A DNA stretch of 64,000 nt from Akkermansiaceae bacterium. GTDB taxonomy: Bacteria; Verrucomicrobiota; Verrucomicrobiia; Verrucomicrobiales; Akkermansiaceae. Of this stretch, positions 21,501 through 30,410 are shown one piece after another. Location of the stretch: positions 186,001-250,000 of the forward strand of contig CAJIZY010000013.1 in assembly GCA_905181965.1 (NCBI GenBank). The letters are read 5' to 3'. Numbering within the stretch: position 1 is the stretch's first letter; each line of letters begins with the position of its first letter. The position numbers and the translations under genes were made by a program. The notes below the pieces were generated by a model. The model was not told the DNA's origin and did no database searches. It was given only the letters and a program-made list of their open reading frames with translations.

Positions 21501-22959
21501 CTAATTCCCGTCAGCATCAGGTAAATCTGGCGGTGTTTGTTTCTTAGCAGGTGCTGCCTGTTCGGCAGGTGCTGCCTGTTCGGCAGGTGCTGCCTGTTCA
21601 GTCCTTAGGTGTTGAATTTTTAGCGTTGTCTGTAAGCTTACCAAGGAATTCGGGTAATTCTATTCCAACATTTTTTGTAAGGTGGTGCAGTGGTGGGAGC
21701 GCCCCGGCTAGTCCAGAAACAAAGCCGGCCGTATCATTCTTACCATCTTTGCCTTTTCCTGAATCCCACACGGTCACTGAATCGATCTTCAGATTCGCGA
21801 TGGCTTTAACCTGCTCTTCGACGAGGGCCGGAAGCTGTTCGGTCACTAACAAAAGGGTCGCATCATCTGCCGATCCCCCAGCGGCATTAACAATTCTTCC
21901 AAATCCTTCTGCCTTACTCTCTAACGTCGCTAAAATTCCTTTAGCCTCAGCCTCCATCACAGATCGGATACCATCAGCCTCACCCTTCTTGAGACGACGA
22001 GTTTTTTCAGCATCAGCCTCCGCCAAGGTTTCGATCTTTGCTTTTTCAATTTCCGCGGGAACCACAATATTTGCATACTGAGTCGCCTTCTCGCGAAGTG
22101 AACGAGCGGTTTCGGCTTTTTGCTCTGATGCATAAGCTTCCTCTAAGGCTTGCGCCGTCTTAACTTTTTCAGCAGCAATGGCAAGACGCTCGGCCTCGGC
22201 CTCACGCTCACGACGAGATGCATCAGACTCAGCGACCTTAATCTTAGCGAGGTTCTCACCCTCCACCGCAATCGCCTGTGCATCGGCAACCTGAACCCGC
22301 TGCTCTCTTTCGGCGTTGTTCTTTCCAATTTCACCATCTCTTTCTTGCTGAGCAACACTCACCTTCGCTTCATTGATTGCCCTTGCCGCAGCCTCTTTAC
22401 CCAAAGCTGCAATATATCCTGACTCATCAGTGATATCCTGAATATTCACGTTAATGAGCCTGAGCCCTACCTTGGTCAATTCCACCTCAACTCCCGCGGT
22501 GATCTTTTCGATTAAAAGATCACGGTCTGCATTAATTGACTCAATATCCATGGTGGCGATCACCACACGCAGCTGGCCAAAGATAATGTCCTGCGCAAGC
22601 AATCTGATCTGGTTGAGATCAAGACCTAACATACGTTCCGCGGCATTTTCCATTACGCCCTCTTCCGTGGCAACACCCACCGTAAATGTCGATGGCGTGT
22701 TAACCCGGATGTTTTGTTTAGAAAGAGCACCCTCCAACTTGATGTCAATAGGAATGGGGGTCAGGTCAAGATACTGATAATCCTGAAAAATGGGCCAAAC
22801 GAAGGCAGCTCCGCCATGGATACATTTCGACGATCTTCCATCACCTCCAGTCTTACCATAGATGACAAGAATCTTATCGGATGGACAACGCCGATAACGA
22901 GAGAAGAAAAAGACGAGAGTTCCAAGGGCGACGATGAGCAGTGAGCACACCAAGACCAA
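21501..22959 (-). CDS. Flotillin/SPFH-family membrane protein with EQAAPA tail (frame-broken near 3' end)
   Basis: A YqiK/flotillin-type protein: an N-terminal membrane segment (LLIVALGTLVFFFSRYRRC), an SPFH/band-7 domain (about 30-190; VGLRLINVNIQDITDESGY), a long Ala/Glu-rich coiled coil (about 190-340) and the flotillin C-terminal region (ATLESKAEGFGRIVNAAGG). It should scaffold membrane microdomains. The uninterrupted frame stops at 21598 after NSTPKD. A one-base shift there continues directly into three copies of EQAAPA and the end KKQTPPDLPDADGN, stopping at 21501, so I extend the gene with a probable indel near 21600. The start codon is TTG right after a stop; an indel at the start is also possible. 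An NfeD-like gene lies 74 bp upstream, the usual partner. Confidence 0.82.
21548..21600 (-). repeat. 18-bp tandem repeat, three copies
   Basis: Three near-identical 18-bp units in direct tandem. On the minus strand they encode EQAAPA three times at the C-terminus of the flotillin-like protein, in the frame reached after the apparent indel near 21600. Confidence 0.85.
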
Positions 22960-23033
22960 CTAATGATCGATTTCCACGTGTAGTTCTATCTTTAATACTT
23001 CCATCTTTTAATAATAATTTAATTTCTTTGATA

Positions 23034-23609
23034 TCATTTGAGTTTTTCGACGAGGAGTGTTCTATCGTCCACAAGCTCTGTCACGCGCACAGCCACGCGA
23101 TTTTCAAGCCTCTCCGAGTGATCCGAAACGGCTCGAACCGTAGAAACTCTGCTCTGGACCTTGACCTCAATTTGCCCAAGCCCTTCGCGGTTAGGAGGAA
23201 TGGGAACGTAGACACTACCAACCTGACCAATCGCATTTTTATAATTTATATTCCCTTCCTCGCGAAGGCTTTGCAACCAGCGCATCATGGAAACAAAGCC
23301 AAAGAGAACACACATACCTACAACAATCGCAGCCGCAATCGCAAGCCACAAAGAGCCGCCTGCATCCAACACAGAAGCACCAGTCCAACCAAATCCGGTA
23401 AAGAAGGAACCAATCCCACGGATGGAAAACATCCCAGTCGCACCTCCCTCACCCGCTTCAGCAATATCAAAATCCAAATCCGGCACATCCAGATAACCAC
23501 CAGCGAGGACGATCAGCATCTGGATAAAAAGGATCGCACTAGAAACCATACCGATTCCTACAAAGGTCTTCATTCCCTCGGGCTCAAGATTTGTCCACCA
23601 CTCAATCAT
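23034..23609 (-). CDS. NfeD/YqiJ-like membrane protein
   Basis: A 191-residue protein with two or three membrane helices (FVGIGMVSSAILFIQMLIVL; LWLAIAAAIVVGMCVLFGFV) and a C-terminal OB-fold-like domain (NYKNAIGQVGSVYVPIPPN...GQIEVKVQ...VRAVSDHSERLENRVAVRV). This is the architecture of NfeD- and YqiJ-type partners of flotillins. It lies directly upstream of the flotillin gene on the same strand, so the two should form an operon that modulates membrane organisation. Substrates are not known. Confidence 0.8.
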   Translation of the reverse strand: MIEWWTNLEPEGMKTFVGIGMVSSAILFIQMLIVLAGGYLDVPDLDFDIAEAGEGGATGMFSIRGIGSFFTGFGWTGASVLDAGGSLWLAIAAAIVVGMCVLFGFVSMMRWLQSLREEGNINYKNAIGQVGSVYVPIPPNREGLGQIEVKVQSRVSTVRAVSDHSERLENRVAVRVTELVDDRTLLVEKLK

Positions 23610-23983
23610 ATATCATTTATAGGCAAGGTTTATAGACTCTACCGAGAAAAAAATATTAGACACTATAATTTTGACTAAAAATTATACCGCAAGGAAAAGT
23701 GGAGAGTAACGGCTCTTTCTTGCTACCAACTACACGTTAGCACCCAATCGAGCTCGCATTTCCCGGGGTAGATATCTTGCGACTCTCGCTCCGGATTGAG
23801 CAAACACCGAGAAACGCCAGGCAAGTCAATATCTGACCCTATCGCCACCCCGTCTCCTCCACCCCGAACCAACCGGACTAAAACTAGGAGCCGTCGTCAA
23901 GAGAAGCAGCCCTAGCAAAGAAGATACCAGCAATGAAAAGAGAAGCGTGAGAAGCCCTTTTAGATCAGGTTCTTTGCTCTTAT
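23610..23983. other. Intergenic region without a recognisable gene
   Basis: This 374-bp gap lies between the 3' end of the secreted protein gene at 23984 and the 5' end of the NfeD-like gene, both on the minus strand. It should contain the promoter of the NfeD-flotillin operon close to 23620-23700, an AT-rich stretch. A short perfect hairpin (8-bp stem) straddles the stop codon at 23984-24003 but has no T tract. No gene or RNA is recognised. Confidence 0.4.
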
Positions 23984-24895
23984 CTACTCCGAAGCCGGAG
24001 TAGCATATCTCCTGACAACCCGGCTAAAGGACATCCGCCTAGAATCGGAATAACGAAGCCCATTTTCTCTCATTTTCGAATCTTCATCTTGAAAATCAGT
24101 GGAAAGGTCTCGGCTAGTTTGCAGCTGATAAGAAAACCCGGCTTCTGGCTCAAATAAGATTTCATTCACGATACCAGCCCTAGAGAAGCCCAAAACCTTA
24201 AATGGCTTTGTCGGAACCGCTCGGACAAACCAATCCGCGATTAGAAGATAATTATCACCATATCCCACAGTAACATTACTAGTGAGATCCCATTGCACTC
24301 CTGTGAAACCAAGATTAATCACCTTATTGCCAGCGTAAAAGACAACGTTACGGATGATATCAATCCCATCGAGTTGAACGGACCATCGATTGATGGCGAA
24401 GTCGATCTCGATCGTCAAAAGCTGTAGTTCACCCCGCACAAAATCCAAACCGCTATCCCTAATCGTCACCCCGTCTGAATACCAAAGCCCAAAAACATCA
24501 TCGTCATTTCGAAATTGAATTGAGGCCAAGAGATCCCCTGAGGTATTTAGGAAAACAATCGAAAAGGTATCTCGACGCCCATTTGTAGAGTCTTCAACCC
24601 CCAAAAGCGATTCAAGGATCACAGTAGGTGTTCCTGCCGCGACCGGATCAAAGTCATGAGCTTTAACGAGCGTGACGAGCGACCGGGCGGGACGTTCAAA
24701 TCCAAGGAAAGCAGAATTCTGGAGGCCGGAAACCAACTCATAATCAAGCCCGTAGGAACCTGTCCCGGGGCTATTCCCAATCCAATCATCCAAGTTCTCC
24801 GCGCCATCTTCATATTCTTCGAACTCCGTGGCATAAATCGTCTGCCCTAGGCAGAAGGGACAGCAAAGAAGAATCAAGAGAATGACGAATTTCAT
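23984..24895 (-). CDS. Secreted protein of unknown function, concanavalin-like
   Basis: Preferred start MKFVILLILLCCPFCLG gives a clean signal peptide; an upstream in-frame Met would put 13 extra residues before it. About 303 residues. The mature region starts QTIYATEFEEYEDGAENLDD and looks like a concanavalin/LamG-type beta-sandwich (FSIVFLNTSGDLLASIQFRN; NRWSVQLDGIDIIRNVVF; VNLGFTGVQWDL). The C-terminus is the beta module seen in three other proteins here (FSYQLQTSRDLSTDF...FSRVVRRYA). No catalytic residue is assigned. It is the last gene of the minus-strand ECF sigma/EF-hand group, 150 bp downstream of the EF-hand gene. Confidence 0.7.
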   Translation of the reverse strand: MKFVILLILLCCPFCLGQTIYATEFEEYEDGAENLDDWIGNSPGTGSYGLDYELVSGLQNSAFLGFERPARSLVTLVKAHDFDPVAAGTPTVILESLLGVEDSTNGRRDTFSIVFLNTSGDLLASIQFRNDDDVFGLWYSDGVTIRDSGLDFVRGELQLLTIEIDFAINRWSVQLDGIDIIRNVVFYAGNKVINLGFTGVQWDLTSNVTVGYGDNYLLIADWFVRAVPTKPFKVLGFSRAGIVNEILFEPEAGFSYQLQTSRDLSTDFQDEDSKMRENGLRYSDSRRMSFSRVVRRYATPASE

Positions 24896-25045
24896 TGGCG
24901 AAAAGGACCAGAAAGGAGGAGGTAGGGCCAACAAAAAAGACTGGCCGGAGCGATCACGATCCGGTCAGCCTGAATTAAAAATTGGGAAGCTACACCCTTA
25001 TCATGGTGTTCTGGCTTCGGCTCTGGCTTCGGCTCTGGCTTTGGC

Positions 25046-25660
25046 TCAGGGCGAGTGCCTGGCACCAGGCTTTGGACCAGGCTTTGGACCAGGCTTTGGA
25101 CCAGGCTTTGGACCAGGCTTTGGACCAGGCTTTGGACCAGGCTTACTGTGTCCACCACGATGGGAACGTCGAATACGATCCAAGAATTCATCTTGGTCAA
25201 CGGCTCCGCTCTCGTCTTGGTCCATTTTTGCAAAGATTTTTGCAGCTGATTCCGGCCTACGCTCTTCCATCGCGGCAATCGAAGGAATTGCGGAGAATTC
25301 TTCCGAAGAAATTCCTCCATCTCCGTCGGTATCTACTTCGTTGAAGCGCTCGACTCGTTTTTCTTCGATCTTAGCTTTAGCATCTGCGCGGGCCGCTTCT
25401 CTCTCTTCTTCGTTGAGCTTTCCGTCTCCGTCGGCATCAAAGGTTTCGAGAATTGAGGCACGCTTAGCCTCACGAGCTTCCTTTCGAGCAGCGCGAGCGG
25501 CCTGGCGCTCCTCGGCATCGAGCTTTCCGTCCTCGTTAACATCATAAGGAGCAAGGAATTCAGGGAGAGTTCCGTCTCCAAAGGTTTTCTTAGGCTTGTC
25601 AGCAGATGCGACAGCCAAGGAAGCCAAAATTAGGCCGCTTGTAATCAGTTTTAGTTTCAT
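25046..25660 (-). CDS. Exported EF-hand protein with KPGP repeat tail
   Basis: A 204-residue protein with a signal peptide (LITSGLILASLAVASA) and four EF-hand calcium loops: DVNEDGKLDAEE, DADGDGKLNEEE, DTDGDGGISSEE and DQDESGAVDQDE. Between the loops lie Ala/Arg/Glu-rich helices. The tail is a tandem KPGP repeat encoded by a 12-bp DNA repeat. After ARHSP the frame ends at 25046, but the proline-lysine repeat pattern (KPEP) continues in another frame to about 25010, so the true C-terminus may be altered by an indel. It lies in the minus-strand group downstream of an ECF sigma factor; EF-hand proteins are common in such Verrucomicrobiota clusters. Role: probable periplasmic or extracellular calcium binding. 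Confidence 0.82.
   Translation of the reverse strand: MKLKLITSGLILASLAVASADKPKKTFGDGTLPEFLAPYDVNEDGKLDAEERQAARAARKEAREAKRASILETFDADGDGKLNEEEREAARADAKAKIEEKRVERFNEVDTDGDGGISSEEFSAIPSIAAMEERRPESAAKIFAKMDQDESGAVDQDEFLDRIRRSHRGGHSKPGPKPGPKPGPKPGPKPGPKPGPKPGARHSP
25064..25143 (-). repeat. 12-bp tandem repeat encoding KPGP
   Basis: Six perfect 12-bp units (ACCAGGCTTTGG on the plus strand) plus a partial seventh. On the minus strand they encode the (KPGP)n tail of the EF-hand protein. A related 12-bp pattern (KPEP) continues degenerately to about 25017. Confidence 0.92.
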
Positions 25661-25753
25661 AGTCTTGTTTTTTGTTGTTGTGGGTCGGGGGGAACCCCCA
25701 TCTAACCTCTATGTTGCTCAAAAAGCAGTGGTGGTTACATTTTTCCCGAAATA

Positions 25754-26437
25754 TCACTCTTCGGCGTTATTGAACAGGTTAAAGGCTGATTGCTGCTCTT
25801 CATCCTGCGTCTCAGTAGGCTGCAAAGGAAGCCCCTCGGCCAAGGCCTGATCTTCTTCAAGTTCTGCCTCGAAATCCGCCACAAGCTCGCTCCACCACTC
25901 ACGCTCATCCACCAAATCCTCAATCATGTCGTTTTGTTGAACGGAATCGAGAGTATTCAGTAATTCTTCATTGACCATGTTGGCCGTAACTGGCGGAAAC
26001 GTCTGTCCATCGATGAGAATATTTGCGCCGAAGAAGGGTGACGATCTCAGCAAGAGAGGGTAAGCCTTTTGCTGTTGATCCGGGGTTAAGCTAAGTTGAT
26101 GCGATAACCGATTCAGGCGTTCGGTTGATTCGGCACGAAGCAAATTCAGTCTCTCACGAACTTCGTGTGAAGGAATATTGCTTCCCATTGACAACGGGAA
26201 ACGATCGGCAAGCAAGGTCTCGATCTCTGAGGATCCTACACGGTCATTAGTAGCCTGTTGCCGGGAAGATTCTGTTGACCTGGTCGCTGAAGATCGAGGT
26301 TTTTGCCCATACGCAGAACCCGATGAAAGGCCCCGTTCGCTGATAGAATTTTGTTCAGAGCCAAATTTCTGGAAAATAACTACGCCCGCCGCCGCAATGA
26401 GAGCGCCTGCTAGCGTTGCTGAATAAATGAATTTCAT
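25754..26437 (-). CDS. Membrane-anchored periplasmic protein of unknown function
   Basis: A 227-residue protein with a single N-terminal membrane helix (YSATLAGALIAAAGVVIFQ), a Ser/Arg-rich low-complexity linker (about 25-65) and a mainly helical domain (ERLNLLRAESTERLNRLSHQ; LSLTPDQQQKAYPLLLRS), whose helix with the phrase LTPDQQQK recalls Spy/CpxP-like LTxxQ motifs. It ends in an acidic tail (PTETQDEEQQSAFNLFNN). It follows the smaller Spy-like gene by 20 bp and belongs to the ECF sigma operon. It may sense or buffer envelope stress; this is inference from context and the LTxxQ-like motif. Confidence 0.7.
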   Translation of the reverse strand: MKFIYSATLAGALIAAAGVVIFQKFGSEQNSISERGLSSGSAYGQKPRSSATRSTESSRQQATNDRVGSSEIETLLADRFPLSMGSNIPSHEVRERLNLLRAESTERLNRLSHQLSLTPDQQQKAYPLLLRSSPFFGANILIDGQTFPPVTANMVNEELLNTLDSVQQNDMIEDLVDEREWWSELVADFEAELEEDQALAEGLPLQPTETQDEEQQSAFNLFNNAEE

Positions 26438-26457
26438 GGATTAAGGTGTAATATGTT

Positions 26458-26916
26458 TCAAGAGATCATAGCCATGATCCCCTTCTCTAACTCGTTCTGC
26501 TCTTTCAGCAGATCAGAAAACTTCTCTCTAATTTTTTTAGCCAACGCCTCGCTGCTTCTTCGCATAATTTGGCGTTGCTCGGCATCAAGATGGGGGGACA
26601 TTTTAGCGTGAGACTCCAAAAGTCGGAGATGAAATTCAAGAGAGGCTCTTTCTCCCGCCTCCTTGATCTCAACTTGGGTCTCAGCAAGAACCCTGCCGAT
26701 TTCATCCTCCTGTTCGGGGCGAATTTGAATTTGATCTCGCAAACTGCTCAGCGCCCGCTCTTCCCATTGATTGAGAGAGACCTTCTGGGGCTCAACCCGA
26801 GGGGTTTTGAGGATCTTCGATGCAGCAAACCCGGATCCAAAGATCACGGCAAACCCCAAAGCAATCAAAACCCAGTCACGGATCCGGCGGGTGGGAAATC
26901 GATTGATTTTTTTCAT
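26458..26916 (-). CDS. Spy/CpxP-like (periplasmic heavy-metal sensor-type) membrane protein
   Basis: A 152-residue protein with one membrane helix (DWVLIALGFAVIFGSGFAA), then a helical domain (WEERALSSLRDQIQIRPEQEDEIGRVL; LDAEQRQIMRRSSEALAKKIREKF) typical of heavy-metal-sensor/Spy-like regulators that accompany ECF sigma factors. Its ATG overlaps the stop of the preceding membrane protein by four bases (ATGA), indicating translational coupling. Likely role: partner or regulator of the sigma factor at the envelope. The specific signal is unknown. Confidence 0.72.
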   Translation of the reverse strand: MKKINRFPTRRIRDWVLIALGFAVIFGSGFAASKILKTPRVEPQKVSLNQWEERALSSLRDQIQIRPEQEDEIGRVLAETQVEIKEAGERASLEFHLRLLESHAKMSPHLDAEQRQIMRRSSEALAKKIREKFSDLLKEQNELEKGIMAMIS

Positions 26917-27212
26917 GATGCAAGTTCGGGAAGATTGAGTTCAGGGACAGGTAAAACGGTTGGCTCCCCATGCGAAAAGAAATAGATCAGAAGAGTGATG
27001 GCCAGCGAAATCAAGCCAAGAACAATAGAAATCTGCCGCCAACGAGCCAAACGGATCTCTCGGTCTTTTGAACGGAGATCAGCAAAGACCGCCGCCGCAA
27101 GACTGCGGGGCGGGGCAGATGGAGGTGGAGGCTCAGGATGAGACCGGGCTGTCTCCAACAACTCGTCCAGAACCAGGTCTAGTGGCTCTGTTTGCTGCTG
27201 ATTTTGATTCAT
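26913..27212 (-). CDS. Small single-pass membrane protein, probable anti-sigma factor
   Basis: 99 residues: a cytoplasmic acidic and Pro-rich N-terminus (LDLVLDELLETARSHPEPPP), a segment with Arg/Lys before the membrane (SKDREIRLARWRQ), one membrane helix (ISIVLGLISLAITLLIYFF) and a short outer tail. Small size, one helix and position directly after an ECF sigma gene suggest an anti-sigma-like regulator, although no zinc-binding ZAS motif is visible. It overlaps the sigma reading frame by 80 bp, unusually long, which may reflect an indel near the sigma 3' end. Confidence 0.62.
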   Translation of the reverse strand: MNQNQQQTEPLDLVLDELLETARSHPEPPPPSAPPRSLAAAVFADLRSKDREIRLARWRQISIVLGLISLAITLLIYFFSHGEPTVLPVPELNLPELAS

Positions 27213-27813
27213 GTCGGATTGATTGAGGGCTTTGTGATTCGAGATTCCGGAGAGCTTTTTTCATTTTCTCCCGAGCACGCATCGCAGTAACTTTAATTTT
27301 AGAGTGGCTCCATCCTGTTTCGGAGGCAATTTCCGCGACTGATTTCTCCTCAAGATGGAGAAGGCGGATGACCATTTGATCGCGAGGCTTGAGGGTCGCA
27401 AGCAATTTTTGCAGAAGTTTAAGAGAAGACTGGGCAGGCTGGACGTCGACCGCATTGGGATCAAAGGACTCTGAAGCATCTTGGGAATGGTCCATATCCA
27501 ATTCAGAAAACTCAAGTATCGGTCGAGACTTTTGGCGGCGGAGTGACTCGTAACAAGTGAGAGTCGCAATACGACTAACCCAGTGTTCAAACGGACTCTC
27601 CCCGCGAAACTTTTCAAGACTCGTGAACAGCTTAACAAAGATTTCCTGAGTGAGGTCCTCAGCCGCCTGATGGCGCGGAAGATTCCTCCGCACGATTCCA
27701 ATAACCAAGGGGTAAAGGGTTTCCACCATTTGTGAGCAGGCCCTCTCATCCCGGTCGACCGCCCGAGCGATAAGCTCTGGATTGACTGGTTGAGGTGAAC
27801 TGTCATGACTCAT
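27133..27813 (-). CDS. ECF-type RNA polymerase sigma factor
   Basis: A 226-residue sigma-70 family protein. Region 2 is visible as AAEDLTQEIFVKLFTSLEKF with the WVSRIATLTCYESLRRQK -10 recognition part, and region 4 as LKPRDQMVIRLLHLEEKSVA then EIASETGWSHSKIKVTAMRA with its helix-turn-helix. The spacer is acidic. The C-terminal 35 residues (SQSPQSIRHESKSAANRATR) look unlike a sigma tail and overlap the next gene by 80 bp; a one-base shift near 27240 would end the gene at an ATGA overlap with its neighbour. It heads an operon with three membrane or periplasmic proteins and probably answers envelope stress. Promoter expected just upstream at 27830-27900. Confidence 0.87.
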   Translation of the reverse strand: MSHDSSPQPVNPELIARAVDRDERACSQMVETLYPLVIGIVRRNLPRHQAAEDLTQEIFVKLFTSLEKFRGESPFEHWVSRIATLTCYESLRRQKSRPILEFSELDMDHSQDASESFDPNAVDVQPAQSSLKLLQKLLATLKPRDQMVIRLLHLEEKSVAEIASETGWSHSKIKVTAMRAREKMKKALRNLESQSPQSIRHESKSAANRATRPGSGRVVGDSPVSS

Positions 27814-28087
27814 TATTAAGGTAACGGGTGAATTAAGCCCCTATACAGGTAAGACGCCGATCGGGCGCTTTCGTTACATTTTCCTGCTCAGAAGGATTTC
27901 TCGAACAATAGAGGAGGAAACATGAATGCAACATGAAATTCCGAAGCAGATGCCATGATTACACTGTTAGATTGGCAACCCTAACCGCACCTCAAGCCCA
28001 GAGCTGTAAAGAAGCAGGTCAAGCAAGCCGCCTTATCCAATTTTCCTCAAATTACTTCAGCTTGCCGAAGGCCACCCTAGGCGTTTA

Positions 28088-30410
28088 GTGTCAGGCCATC
28101 ACCTTCATTCGGCCCTTTTACTTTCTTACCCACCTCCTTTCTCTTGGGCTTGCAGGTTCTTCCTCGCTGTTTGCTCAAGAGTTTGCCCTGCCTGCAAGCA
28201 CCCAGCAATTCTTTGATCATCATTGTATCGGCTGTCACGGACCCAAGAAGGCAAAGGGGAGCATTCGACTTGACCGCCTCGATGGACGAATCTCCCAAGG
28301 GCTAGACTTTGAAAATTGGAACGAAATCTATGACCAGCTTGCACAACGCGAAATGCCGCCAGAGGACGCCAAACACCAGCCCGATGAGGCACAGCGTGCA
28401 TCGATAATCTCTTGGCTTGGCAAGGAATTAGAGAAAGCACGATCCTCGCCACGTGGGCGGCACCTCTTAGGTCAGTTTTCCTTTGGAAATCAAGTTGACC
28501 ATGACGCTCTTTTTTCAGGGAAAATCAAAAAACTCCCTTTTTCGCCACCCCGCCTATGGCGGATGAATCCCAACATTTACGATCGAACCAAGAAAAGAAT
28601 CTTTAAAGATCACTGGATGGAATTGCGGAAAGCTCGTCAGCCTTTTTCTTTAGAACAACGACCCGGAATTAATGATTACTCGGAGGGCCTTTTTGCCGAC
28701 TCAGCAACGCTCGAAACGCTCTTGCTGAATGCCCGCGGCATTGTCGAACACCAGCTGAACCGCGATATCCCCTTAATTTTTCGGACAATTCTCGAATCCG
28801 ACGGACCTCCCACCCCGGAGCAAGCTGAAGCCGCGGTGCGATTTCAGTTTAAAACACTAGTTCTCCGCCCTCCCAGCGCGAAGGAATTAGCCCGCTACCG
28901 GGACTACTTTTTACAATCGATTAAAGAATCCGGCGGCGACGTTCGGGCAGGCCTTGAAGTTTGTCTTAAGGCCATCGCCCTGAACCCGGAAGCAGTTTAT
29001 CGTATGGAGCTCGGTCTCGGGTTGCAGGATGATCATGGCAGGACGATCTTGTCAGACAATGAACTGGCCTTCGCGATTGCATTCTCGCTTACCGATGATC
29101 CACCAAACCAAACCCTTTGGTCGGCTGCACGAAGCGGAAATTTGGGTAATCCTGAACAAATTCAGACCCAACTGGAGCGTATCCTGAAAAATCCAAAAAT
29201 TGCCAAGCCAAAACTCCTACGTTTTTTCCGCGAATTTTTCGGTTACCACCGCGCTCCGCGAGTCTTCAAAGATGCCAAACGTTTTAAGAACTACGACTGG
29301 GGAATCGTCGCTAATCAATTGGTCCACGAAGCCGACCTCTTGGTCTTACACACCCTGAAACAGGATCGGGATGTTCTGCGGCAGTTAATCACCACCGAAA
29401 AGTATTTTGTCGGTCACATCGGGCTTGAGGCAGATCCAAAAAATCTCGAGCAGCGCCTAATTGCCCTCAGGCGACTCTACGATTATTGGAAAGAAAAGCC
29501 GTGGAAAAAGCTAGAATACGAGCTCGAGGCCAAGGTCCGCACGGAAATTGAACGACTTCATCCCTACTTTGAAGTCCAACCCATGAAGCATCGGATGAGT
29601 GGAGGCCTGATCAAGGATTACATGCCTTATCTTACCATTTGTTATGAAAACGGGCTCCGCCCCATGCTCGCTCAGTTCATCCTTATGGAAGGCGAGCGTG
29701 AGCGCAATCTCACCTCCGCCCACGATCAGCGATTCTTTCTGAGCGCCTACAATCTTTCTGTCGATCAATTCGATTGCCCGATCGAACAGCCTTTCGAATT
29801 AAACAAAGAACAACGGGTCGGGCTTCTGACCCACCCTTCTTGGCTAATTGCACACTCTAAAAATACCGATACTAACCCAATCACACGGGGTAAATGGATC
29901 CGGGAACGCCTTCTCGCAGGTCACGTCCCAGATGTCCCCATCACAGTTGATGCGGTCGTCCCAGAAGATCCACACAAGACCTTAAGAGAACGCTTCCGGG
30001 CAACCCGTCAGCAAGAATGCTGGCGCTGCCACAAAAAGATGAACCCACTTGGAATGACCTTTGAAGCCTATGATGATTTTGGCCGATTCAGGACTATCGA
30101 TAAGGCAAGCGGCAAACCAATTGATTCCAGGGGCCTACTCGATTCAACCGGTGTCGCATCGCTCGACGGCAAGGTTGAAAACGCCGTTGAACTGATGAAG
30201 CGGCTCGGGCAGTCCGATCGCGTCAGACAATCCTTCATCCGCCATGCTTTCCGGTATTGGATGGGAAGGAATGAAATGTTAAGTGATTCCGCAACTCTGA
30301 TCGCAGCCGATGAAGCGTATGTGAAAAGTGGAGGTAGTTTCCAGGCCATGCTCGTATCCCTTCTTTCATCCGATTCATTTATTTTTCGAAAGGGAAGGGC
30401 AAAACAATGA
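28088..30410 (+). CDS. Haem-domain DUF1592-DUF1588-DUF1585 protein (start unresolved)
   Basis: The clear frame runs from about 28100: a leader-like stretch (LSLGLAGSSSLFAQEFALPA), a PSCyt1-type haem site (FFDHHCIGCHGPKKAKGSIR), QREMPPEDAKHQPDEAQ, then the DUF1592 region, the DUF1588 block (GKWIRERLLAGHVPDVP; QQECWRCHKKMNPLGMTFEA with a second CxxCH haem motif) and DUF1585 (RHAFRYWMGRNEMLSDSATL). The ATG at 28353 would cut off the haem site, so the true start is upstream. No ATG exists in frame there; a GTG at 28088 reached by one indel gives a leader (start coordinate uncertain). The paired DUF1552 gene overlaps by 4 bp. Such pairs are universal in Planctomycetes and Verrucomicrobia; their exact reaction is undetermined. 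Confidence 0.8.

Noticed and set aside
22941-23678. A long antisense frame across the NfeD-like gene.
   Set aside because: It lies opposite a well-supported membrane protein and its product has low-complexity, basic content without domains.
25064-25143. Short regular repeats considered as a CRISPR array.
   Set aside because: The units are only 12 bp, have no spacers, and are coding.
24882-25547. An antisense frame with GFGP repeats.
   Set aside because: It is the mirror of the 12-bp repeat in the EF-hand gene, whose protein has four clear calcium loops.
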